Assembly (NCBI RefSeq): GCF_000612505.1 | Contig: NZ_CP004078.1 | Coordinates: 1,662,001-1,726,000 of the forward strand | DNA: 64,000 bases | Direction of reading: 5' to 3' | Source: Paenibacillus sabinae T27 | GTDB lineage: Bacteria; Bacillota; Bacilli; Paenibacillales; Paenibacillaceae | Shown: piece by piece, positions 52,287 to 60,200 of the stretch | Layout of the letters: each line of letters starts with the position of its first letter | Numbering within the stretch: the first letter of the stretch is position 1 | Translations under genes and position numbers: made by a program | The notes under the pieces: generated by a model | What the model saw: only the letters and a program-made list of their open reading frames with translations | Database searches by the model: none | Told to the model about the DNA's origin: nothing

Positions 52287-53126
52287 ATGAAACGGAAAGT
52301 TGTAAGAAGGGTTAATTTAAGCGCCAAAGTGATCATACTCGGGATCTGGCTGTTATTCATGATCTTTCCTTTATATTGGATGATTCTTACTTCACTGAAG
52401 CCGAAGAATGATATTTTCCAGTTTCCGCTGGAATATCTGCCGGAGAAGATTTCGTTTGAGAACTATGCCAACATCTTCGCGATTTCAAAATTTCATGTGT
52501 ACATCGGCAACAGCCTGCTCGTTTCGCTATTGTCGGCGTTTATCGTCATTGTTATTTCCATATTGAGCAGCTATGTGCTGGCACGCTTTACGTTCCGGGG
52601 CAGCCGGCAGATTATGAGCGGTTTCTTCCTTACGCAAATGATTCCGATGTTCATCGGATTTGGTCCACTTTATAGCATCATGTCTCAATTGAACCTGCTT
52701 AACAAGCAGGGGTCCCTTGTCCTGATGTATTCTGTGCTGCTCATCCCGTTCTGCACCCTGATGCTTAAAGGGTTCTTTCAGCGGATTCCTTCGAGCCTGG
52801 AGGAAGCGGCAATGATTGACGGATGCTCCCGGCTGGGCGGATTGATCCGCATTATCCTTCCGGTGATGAAGCCGGGGATATCGGCGACGTTTATTTTTGC
52901 CTTCGTGCAGAACTGGAACGAGCTGTTCCTGGCCATTATGTTCATCGACCGTGAGGAAGCTAAGACGATCCCCGTTGCCATGAATTCCTTCATTACCAAG
53001 TTTGATATCGACTGGGGGGCCATGTCGGCTGCGACGGTTCTGTCCGTCATTCCTACCATGATCCTGTTTGCCCTTTGCCAGCGGCTTATTGTGCAGGGCC
53101 TTACGGACGGTGCCGTGAAAGGTTAG
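52287..53126 (+). CDS. Sugar ABC transporter permease 2, second importer
   Basis: 279 residues, six spans, MalG type. The EAA-like loop is SLEEAAMIDGCSRLGGLIRI; the end is QRLIVQGLTDGAVKG. The ATG at 52287 abuts the stop of permease 1, so translation is coupled. No ATPase gene follows; the next gene is a PLP enzyme. A shared MsmX-like ATPase must energise this importer, the one at 35795 being a candidate. Confidence 0.93.
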   Translation: MKRKVVRRVNLSAKVIILGIWLLFMIFPLYWMILTSLKPKNDIFQFPLEYLPEKISFENYANIFAISKFHVYIGNSLLVSLLSAFIVIVISILSSYVLARFTFRGSRQIMSGFFLTQMIPMFIGFGPLYSIMSQLNLLNKQGSLVLMYSVLLIPFCTLMLKGFFQRIPSSLEEAAMIDGCSRLGGLIRIILPVMKPGISATFIFAFVQNWNELFLAIMFIDREEAKTIPVAMNSFITKFDIDWGAMSAATVLSVIPTMILFALCQRLIVQGLTDGAVKG

Positions 53127-53163
53127 GGATCTTTGGATACTTAGATGAGAAAGGATATGACGA

Positions 53164-54345
53164 GTGATGTCGGAAACAGAAAAAATAACGGCCGGCCGGA
53201 CACCCGATCCGCAAACCGTTGTCGTTCATGACAAGCATGACGAGCGCCACCAAGGCTCCGTAACGGTGCCGCAATACCAAACGAGCTTATTCAGCTTTGC
53301 CACCTATGCGGAATTTGACCATGCGGTAGCGGAGGAGCCGGACCGGCCGATGTATTCGAGGGGGAACAATCCGACCGTTCAACAGCTGGAGCAGCGGCTC
53401 GCCGAGCTGCAAGGCGGAGATAAAGCCCGCTGCTTCGCTTCGGGCATGGCGGCGATTTCGACGGCCATCCTGGCCGCTGTCCGCACGGGGGACCACATCG
53501 TGTGCGTCAGCCAGGTGTACGGTCCGACCCGCAAGCTGCTGGAGAATTTCCTGACCAAATTCGGCGTGGAATATACCTTTGCGGACGGGACTTCCCTGGA
53601 CGCTGTCCGGTCCGCCGTGCGCGCGAACACCAAACTGTTTTACCTGGAAAGCCCAACCAGCCTGCTGTTTCAGCTTCAGGATCTGAAGGCTTGCACGGAG
53701 CTGGCCAAGAGTGTCGGGGCGCTGACCTACATCGACAATACGTGGGCGACGCCTTGCTTTCAAAATCCGTTCGCACTGGGCGTCGATCTGGTCCTCCATT
53801 CGACCAGCAAGTTTATAGGTGGGCACAGCGATTCCGTCGGCGGTGTGGCCATCGGCTCGGAGGAGCTGATCGGGCGGATCAATGAGAGCGAGTACCTGCT
53901 GCTCGGCGGAGTAATGACCCCGCATACCGCTTCGCTGACCATGCGCGGACTGCGCACGCTGCCGCTTCGCATGGAGCGGTTCGAGAAGAACGGCCTGCGT
54001 GTGGCCGAAGCGATGGAACAGCTCTCGCATGTCCTTAAAGTCCATCATCCCGGCCTGCCTTCGCATCCGCAATTTGAGCTGGGCAAGGAGCAGATGTCCG
54101 GTTACAGCAGCTTGTTCGCATTTGAGACGGACCTGCCGGTCGATGTGATTAAGCGTTGGGCGGACCATCTGGAATATTTCCGCATCGGCGTAAGCTGGGG
54201 CGGCTACGAAAGCCTCGTGACCGTTCCAACTCTGCCGGAAGGCTATGAATCAGCGGCCGGACCGGTTGTGCGGTTATATATCGGATTGGAAGATCCGCAG
54301 CTGCTGATTGAGGATATTAAGCAGGCTTTTGAGAAGGTGACTTGA
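53164..54345 (+). CDS. Trans-sulfuration-type PLP enzyme (cystathionine gamma-synthase/lyase family)
   Basis: 393 residues of the Cys/Met metabolism PLP family. The PLP lysine lies in LHSTSKFIGGHSDSVGG; other marks are YSRGNNPTVQQLEQRLAELQ, CFASGMAAISTAILA, YLESPTSLLFQLQDL and YIDNTWATP. It could act as gamma-synthase, gamma-lyase or beta-lyase; the sequence alone does not decide. The start is uncertain: GTG 53164 is eight bases after AAAGGA, ATG 53167 is eleven. It follows the permease by 37 bases without a terminator, so it may be co-transcribed with the sugar importer, an odd functional pairing. Confidence 0.88.
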   Translation: MMSETEKITAGRTPDPQTVVVHDKHDERHQGSVTVPQYQTSLFSFATYAEFDHAVAEEPDRPMYSRGNNPTVQQLEQRLAELQGGDKARCFASGMAAISTAILAAVRTGDHIVCVSQVYGPTRKLLENFLTKFGVEYTFADGTSLDAVRSAVRANTKLFYLESPTSLLFQLQDLKACTELAKSVGALTYIDNTWATPCFQNPFALGVDLVLHSTSKFIGGHSDSVGGVAIGSEELIGRINESEYLLLGGVMTPHTASLTMRGLRTLPLRMERFEKNGLRVAEAMEQLSHVLKVHHPGLPSHPQFELGKEQMSGYSSLFAFETDLPVDVIKRWADHLEYFRIGVSWGGYESLVTVPTLPEGYESAAGPVVRLYIGLEDPQLLIEDIKQAFEKVT

Positions 54346-54398
54346 ATACATATCCTTCTAGAAGGTGTCTTGGAAAAATAAAGTATTTTCTTAGTGTA

Positions 54399-54447
54399 TA
54401 AAGGACGCAGCCCAAGCGAAGGAGCGGGAGCGTCCTTTAATATTTGT
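54399..54447 (+). terminator. Terminator after the PLP enzyme
   Basis: TAAAGGACGC / GCGTCCTTTA perfect ten-base arms, 21-base loop, T-rich tail. Confidence 0.75.
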
Positions 54448-54564
54448 TGAAAGGGCAGGATAGCGCAATCAAGAGCTCTTGATTAATGATACGGTTCACC
54501 GTAATGTATCCAAGCACAAAGTACATTTTGACCATGAAGTTTACATCAGTATATAAAGATAAAT

Positions 54565-54587
54565 CCACTCCTTTGACAATGGAGTGG
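54565..54587. terminator. Short hairpin downstream of the DUF4386 gene
   Basis: CCACTCC / GGAGTGG, nine-base loop, flanked by T-rich DNA on both sides. Probably ends the minus-strand DUF4386 transcript. Confidence 0.6.
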
Positions 54588-54648
54588 CTTCTTCGGATAT
54601 ACTTCTCTTTTATTAATCTATCTCTATTTGTTTAATAGGGCAAACAAT

Positions 54649-55347
54649 CTAACACGCTTTTAGTTTTTCGAGGTTTTGCTTGTGAAATCCCTTCACAATC
54701 AACCGGACTGCCAAACTCAATTCATAAACGCCCACAGGTAAAGCAATAAGTCCTTTTGCTGCAGAGAGAGGTTCTACGATACCGAACATTTCTAATAGAC
54801 CAGCTATGAATACGAGTACAGCTGTAATCATACCAAACAGCGCTAACGGTCTTGGCACTAAACCTGTTTTAAAAAGCAAATAGCTATACAATGCCGTATT
54901 GATACCCAGCATAAAATTGGGACCTAACATCGATGTCCAACGATGGAAAGCTTGCAGCATGTAACCGATCTCGTGAAGATTTTCTTCACTTGCTAAGCTG
55001 TTTGCTTCATAATGTATACTAAGCTGCAATAAACCTAATATACTCACCACACCTATTGCAATAAGAACAGCTTCCATAAATCGAAAGCATAGATATCCTA
55101 GTGCTAGTTGTTCATTCCAACGACGGAGATAAGGAAACAGCATAACCGCTGTACCTACTGCTGTCAGAACGAGCAAGAGATCGTTAATGACACCGAGCAA
55201 AACCTTTGTTTTAAATCCATTTGCCACGGACATATACCATTGTTCTGACAATACCGGCTCATACAAGATAACAGCGATGACTGATGTGACCGCAGCTACA
55301 ATATAAAAAATGCCGATTATGATCCCATTTATTCTGTCTTGCGTCAT
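54649..55347 (-). CDS. DUF4386 family membrane protein
   Basis: 232 residues with about six spans: GIIIGIFYIVAAVTSVIAVI, VINDLLLVLTAVGTAVMLF, FMEAVLIAIGVVSILGLLQL, then a FHRWTSMLGPNFMLGINTAL segment, PLALFGMITAVLVFIAGLL and a last PVGVYELSLAVRLIVKGF. This pattern is typical of DUF4386, a family without known function. ATG 55347 follows AAAGGAGG. The gene is clearly lower in GC than the rest of the window and is divergent from an AraC/GyrI-type regulator, its likely controller. Possibly acquired as a two-gene module. Confidence 0.82.
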   Translation of the reverse strand: MTQDRINGIIIGIFYIVAAVTSVIAVILYEPVLSEQWYMSVANGFKTKVLLGVINDLLLVLTAVGTAVMLFPYLRRWNEQLALGYLCFRFMEAVLIAIGVVSILGLLQLSIHYEANSLASEENLHEIGYMLQAFHRWTSMLGPNFMLGINTALYSYLLFKTGLVPRPLALFGMITAVLVFIAGLLEMFGIVEPLSAAKGLIALPVGVYELSLAVRLIVKGFHKQNLEKLKAC

Positions 55348-55391
55348 TAACCTAACCTCCTTTGGCTGATCACCATTGTAATAATAATCAT

Positions 55392-55401
55392 AGAATATTC
55401 T
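55392..55401. promoter_or_regulatory. Palindrome AGAATATTCT in the divergent promoter region
   Basis: A perfect ten-base palindrome in the 77-base spacer between the DUF4386 and AraC genes; candidate operator. Confidence 0.4.
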
Positions 55402-55424
55402 GAAAAAAATGATTGGGGGTTATT

Positions 55425-56294
55425 ATGGACCATTATGAAGTCATAGAGAGTTCTTTAATCCATATTGAAAACAATTTAGACCAGTCTTTATCACTAGAGT
55501 CTGTGGCTAATACCTTTAACATGTCCAAATATTACTTTCACAGACTTTTTTCTGCCATGATGGGTTGTTCTTTAAACAACTACATACTATCCAGAAGATT
55601 GAACGCATCACTACCATTCATTCAAACCGATAATTTACCACTAATAGATATAGCCTACATGCTAAACTTTGGAACACAATCCTCTTTCACCCGCGCTTTC
55701 AAACGCCAATACGGTATTGCTCCAAGCTCTCTGAGAGTAAAAAATTTGAACATACTTCAAAGTCCAGTGCCATCTGTCGTTAAAAGACCCATTAAAAACA
55801 TCAATGGTGATATTGTCACCGATTTTACTCTAGCGGAGCTTAAACCAATCCGGTTGAGCGGCATAGCCTTTGAGGTTGACTTGGCAACTGATGATTACAA
55901 AACGAAGATTCGGTCTCATTCAAAGAAGCTGTTAAATAACATTGATGAAACAGTAACTGGCTCATGTTATGTCATTTATTCGAATTGCCAACCCAACTCA
56001 ACCCGCTTCAAGGTCTTGTTCGGGATCCCAAATGATATTCAAATAGAGAAACCTTTTTATTTTACCGTTGATGTACCACAACTCTTCTGTGCCAAGTTTA
56101 AATATTTTGGTGATCTCCTTGATATAGGTGATGTTTTCATAACTGATTATGCAAGATTTTTAAAGATTTCCAGGCAGGAAGCTGACGATTCTCACATCGA
56201 ACTTATTCAATTTTTTGATGACATCCACAATCTTGATTCGGCCTACCACATCTACGCACCTATCAAAAAACTAACGATTGACTCAGATTATTAA
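55425..56294 (+). CDS. AraC family regulator with GyrI-like effector domain
   Basis: 289 residues. The DNA-binding domain is N-terminal (1-105): SLESVANTFNMSKYYFHRL and IDIAYMLNFGTQSSFTRAFK, then RQYGIAPSSLR. The C-terminal part (about 130-289) looks like a GyrI/effector-binding domain, as in Rob and BmrR-type multidrug sensors (ELKPIRLSGIAFEVDL, FYFTVDVPQLFCAKF, HIYAPIKKL). The start was set at ATG 55425 after TGGGGG; the upstream TTG 55413 lies before that box. AT-rich like its divergent neighbour. It probably responds to a small hydrophobic compound and controls the DUF4386 gene (inference). Confidence 0.87.
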   Translation: MDHYEVIESSLIHIENNLDQSLSLESVANTFNMSKYYFHRLFSAMMGCSLNNYILSRRLNASLPFIQTDNLPLIDIAYMLNFGTQSSFTRAFKRQYGIAPSSLRVKNLNILQSPVPSVVKRPIKNINGDIVTDFTLAELKPIRLSGIAFEVDLATDDYKTKIRSHSKKLLNNIDETVTGSCYVIYSNCQPNSTRFKVLFGIPNDIQIEKPFYFTVDVPQLFCAKFKYFGDLLDIGDVFITDYARFLKISRQEADDSHIELIQFFDDIHNLDSAYHIYAPIKKLTIDSDY

Positions 56295-56520
56295 TCTCGC
56301 CATATGGTAATCATAATCTTCTTTATGTGCCTCCATTCCGTTTCAATAATTATTTGATGAACATAAGATAACATCATGGCATAAAATGCACTTTCCAAAT
56401 CTTGCTGTAATGAAAAAAAGCACCTCTACCTGAGATGCATATTCATCAACGATGTGACCTATTTTCTTTTAGTGAATAGCGGTACCACTCGACCTCGCTG
56501 TTACTTATGGTACGGTTCAA

Positions 56521-56595
56521 GACTGGTACTTTACTACATATTTTAAGACAAACTTGAAAAGGGTCTATGATTTGATCACTAAATCAGCGGATTAG
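56521..56595 (+). pseudogene. C-terminal relic of a metallo-beta-lactamase-fold gene
   Basis: Reads DWYFTTYFKTNLKRVYDLI then TKSAD and a stop. The intact gene at 28321-29298 has DWYFTTYFKPNVKKVYDSI at its C-terminus, so 16 of 19 residues match over this stretch. Upstream in frame there is no recognisable continuation beyond a few codons. This is the decayed end of a paralogue, left within the AT-rich segment. Confidence 0.75.
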
Positions 56596-56634
56596 GCTGC
56601 TTACTATTTCAGAGTTAGTATTGCCAAGGCTGCA

Positions 56635-56663
56635 AAAAAGCCGGCAAAGTGATTTGCCGGCTT
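56635..56663 (-). terminator. Terminator of the small-gene pair at 56706-57210
   Basis: Minus-strand AAGCCGGCAAA-TCAC-TTTGCCGGCTT, then TTTT. Perfect arms. Confidence 0.88.
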
Positions 56664-56705
56664 AAAGAGGATTATATACCGCGGGTTTTAGCGAAACATG
56701 GTACA

Positions 56706-56930
56706 TCAACGGATTTTGGCAAAAGAGATCCAGCTGAGCAGGTTGACCCGTGACTTTTTCCCCTTATCCTTAACCATGCCGTAAAACTGGCCTAAAAAAT
56801 GCTCCCACTTCCCGCCGATCTCCTTGCTGGAGGCTTGATTGTCCGCCACGCTATGTATGCTTTGATTGATGGCTTCCTCCAAATGCGCGAGCGCTTCCTG
56901 AAGATGCTGATCAATGGTCAGGTTCTGCAT
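56706..56930 (-). CDS. Small helical protein of unknown function beside the giant P-type ATPase
   Basis: 74 residues: QNLTIDQHLQEALAHLEEA is an amphipathic helix, then ADNQASSKEIGGKWEHFLGQ and a basic end (MVKDKGKKSRVNLLSWISFA). No family is recognised. The start ATG 56930 follows CAGGAGG by eight bases; the longer open frame lies inside the DUF5132-like gene. It overlaps that gene's 3' end by 20 bases, so the two are co-expressed, and both lie downstream of the P-type ATPase on the same strand. Confidence 0.65.
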   Translation of the reverse strand: MQNLTIDQHLQEALAHLEEAINQSIHSVADNQASSKEIGGKWEHFLGQFYGMVKDKGKKSRVNLLSWISFAKIR

Positions 56931-57210
56931 GCAGTGTGCCTCCTGTCTCTCCGGCTGAAGAGGATTCCGCGGAAATCTCCTGATCCAGCCGCTTTCGCAT
57001 CCGTTCGAATTGGGCTTCGGCGACAATGTCTTCCATTTCATCGCGGGCTATTTGCACGGCGTATTGAATTCGATCCGTCAGGAATGAGGCGCCCTGTACC
57101 CCGGTTTCTGTGAGCGGCTTCAAGGTGTTTTTCACAATCGGCCAAAGCGTGGAGGCGGCAAAAGCGAGCGCGGTGCCCACGATAAGTCTGTCCGTGTTTC
57201 GTTCCAGCAT
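56911..57210 (-). CDS. DUF5132-like small membrane protein, PacL-like candidate partner of the ATPase
   Basis: 99 residues. One membrane span near the N-terminus (LIVGTALAFAASTLWPIV), then a charged helix (QYAVQIARDEMEDIVAEAQF) and a tail ending TLHAEPDH. The pattern is that of DUF5132 proteins and, more loosely, of mycobacterial PacL proteins (DUF1490), which have one span, an E/A/K-rich helix and a His/Asp-rich metal-binding C-terminus and assist P-type ATPases. The resemblance is by layout only. ATG 57210 follows GGGAGG. It lies 47 bases after the ATPase stop on the same strand. Confidence 0.7.
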   Translation of the reverse strand: MLERNTDRLIVGTALAFAASTLWPIVKNTLKPLTETGVQGASFLTDRIQYAVQIARDEMEDIVAEAQFERMRKRLDQEISAESSSAGETGGTLHAEPDH

Positions 57211-57257
57211 GTTCGGATAACCTCCCTAAAGTGGATATAAAAAAGACTATCCCGCAG

Positions 57258-60200
57258 CTAGGCTGCGGAATAGGCAGGGACTGCCGTTCCCGTCGTCTGT
57301 TCCTTTCCTTCGAGCAGGGACAGAATCGGTCTCGAAAGCCAGGAAATCGAGCCGGCGACAAGCAGGATGGGCCCCCAGAGATGCAGAGGAATGGGCGCGG
57401 TATGGAAAAACTGGTTAAGTGGAGGCACATAGAGCGCACCCAGCAGGGCAAGCCAGGAAATGCTCAACGCGCCGACCAGGAAGCGGTCTTTGCTCCAATC
57501 GCCCACCTTTTGCTCGGTGTCCTCCTGGCGCCAGGAGAACGTCTGGATCAGCTGGCCGGCCACCAGTGTCGCGAAAGCGACGCTCTGCGCCACAGCCACG
57601 GGCTGACCGGAGGCCAGAGCCAGGCCGAACAGTCCGAGCGATCCCGCGCCAAGCAGCACTCCGCGCGTAATAACCTTGCGGTACAGCGATTTGTCCACGA
57701 TATTCGCCCGTTTCGTCCGCTTGGCTTTGCTGCCCGGGTTGACGGCCAGAACCATGGCCGGGAGCGCGTCTGTCAGCATGTTCATCAATAAAATTTGAAT
57801 AGGCACAAGCGGAATCGGCATGCCGAGTATCACCGCAGTGCTTGTAACGAGAATTTCCGCGAGATTGCCGGTGAGCAGACAGCCCAGCGCCTTGCGGATA
57901 TTACCGATAATGGTACGGCCTTCCTTGACCCCCTCTACGATAGAGCCGAAGTGGTCTTCCTTCAGCACGATATCGGCGGTTGCTTTGCTGACTTCCGTAC
58001 CGGCGCGTCCCATCGCGATCCCGACGTCTGCCCGCTTGATCGCCGGGCTGTCGTTCACGCCGTCCCCGGTCATGGCGACGATATGCCCTTTCTTGCGCAG
58101 CAGACTGACGATGCGCAGCTTATGCTCCGGCGTCATACGGGCAAAGATGGACACCTGATCGACCGACTGCTCCAGTTCCTCGTCGCTCATGCGGTCCAGT
58201 TCGTGACCGGTGAGGACCTGACCCGGCCGGCTGCCGCCAGTAATGCCGATTTGCTCGGCGATGGCGATCGCCGTAATCGGGTGATCCCCTGTAATCATGA
58301 CCGGCTTCACGCCGAGGGAGAGCGCTTCTTCAATGCTTTGCCGTACATCGGCCTTCGGCGGGTCGATCATGCCGGCCATGCCGACATAGATCATCTCCCG
58401 CTCGTCGAGGTCTTCCTGACGGTCATGCTCCTCCGCCTCCAGCGCGCGGTAGGCGAAGCCGAGCACCCGCAGCGCGTTGGAAGCGAGCCGCTCGCTTTCC
58501 TTCAGGATGTCTGCCCGCAGCTCCATGGTGAGCGGGTGTACTTCGCCGTTCTGCTGGTACCTGCTGCAGCGGCGGAGGATCGATTCCACAGAACCCTTGG
58601 AGAAAATGTAACAGGCTTGCCCGGACGAAGTGTCCTTGCATACCACGCTCATTTTTCCCGTCCCGGAATCAAAAGGGATCTCCGCGCCGCGGTGCCAGTG
58701 GTTGAGCTCCTCCGGCTTGACCCCGCCTTTATGAGCCATTGCCAGCAGCGCGCCTTCAGTCGGGTCTCCCTGTATCGACCAGCCCGAGCCTTCCTTGATC
58801 AGCTTGCTGTTATTGCACAAGCAGGCAATCTGCAGGATTCGCTGCAGTTCCGGCTGCGCGGCATTGCTTTCATCAGCCGCTGAATCCGGCAGACTGGATT
58901 CGCCCCCTGCCCGGCCCTTTTCCCGGAAACCGCCCGCCGGGTCATATCCACTGCCGGATACCTCCCAGGCATGGCCGACGGCGGCGACTTGCTTGACCGT
59001 CATTTCATTTTTCGTCAGCGTGCCGGTCTTGTCCGTACAGATGATCGTCGCATGGCCCAGTGTCTCAAGCGCCGACAGCTTGCGGACGAGCGCGTTTTTT
59101 CTGGACATGCGGAAGATGCCCGCGCTCAGTGCGATTGTAATCGTAACCGGGAGCCCCTCAGGAATCGCCGAGGCGACGAGCGTAATCGAGGTGCTCACCA
59201 GCTCAGGGATCGGAACGCCGCGCAGAAGTCCGGACACAAATACGATGCTTCCGGCGATAAACGCCCATTTAACGAACTTTTTACTGATGGACGTAACCTT
59301 TTCCTGAAGCGGCGTGGCTGTCTTCTCATTCGTTTTGAGCATCGACATCAGGTGGCCGAATTCCGTGTTCATGCCGGTCTGAACAACGACACCCAAAGCT
59401 TTGCCCCGGGAAATATCGGTGCCCATATACAGCATGCAGCTCCGCTCCGACAGCGGACAGTCTCCTTCGGCCTCGGTTTCCTGCTTGGCGACAGGCACAG
59501 ATTCCCCGGTTAACGCGGATTCGTTAACCTCCAGGTTCCAGGCGCGAATCAGGCGAATATCGGCTGGCACCCGGTCGCCCGGTTCCAGACAGACGATGTC
59601 GCCTGGCACCAGGTCGGTGGCGTCGATAATAGCTTCCGCGCCGTCACGGATGACCTTGCTGGCCGGAGGCTGAAACTGGTTCAAGCTTTCGACAATCCGC
59701 TCGGCTTTCCGCTCTTGGAACGTGCCGATCGCCGCGTTGGCGAGCAGCACGGCGCCCATGGCAAGGCCGTCGAACAATCCGCCCGTGAACAGGGCAAGCA
59801 CCGAGGTTCCCAGCAAAATCAGCGTCGTAAATTCTTTGAACTGGCTGGCGTACGACACGACCCAGGGGGTCTGTTCCTTTTCGGCAAGCCGGTTGATTCC
59901 GTGCCGGCTGCGCAAATCGTTCACTTGAGCAGCCGTTAAGCCGCGCTGCACATTAACCCGAAGCTGCTCCGTGACTGACTCCCATGGCATCCCGTGCCAC
60001 ACGGCCGCTTCTGCCGCCGCTGCCACCTCGTTATGAGCCCCGGCGCTACTTGCGGTATCAGCGGGAAATGCTTGCTGCGCCAGCTTTTGCGTGCGGGAAA
60101 GAAAGATTAGCGACAGGGCGTCATTGGTTAAATTGGCAAGCGGGGCGCTCAGCACGCCAAAGGCGGCCAGCAGAGCTCCGAGTACATTCCATTTCTTCGT

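Larger units (their letters stand above)
54346..54648. other. Gene-free spacer with two hairpins
   Basis: 303 bases between converging genes. It contains the terminator at 54399-54447 and a second stem at 54565-54587. The base composition turns AT-rich from about 54450 onward. No coding sequence was supported. Confidence 0.6.
56295..56705. other. Gene-free stretch holding a gene relic and a terminator
   Basis: 411 bases, AT-rich. 56521-56595 is the relic described separately. 56635-56663 is the terminator of the minus-strand small gene. No other coding signal. Confidence 0.6.

Noticed and set aside
57795..58883. 362-codon open frame on the plus strand
   Set aside because: Antisense to the catalytic half of the P-type ATPase; shadow of conserved codons.
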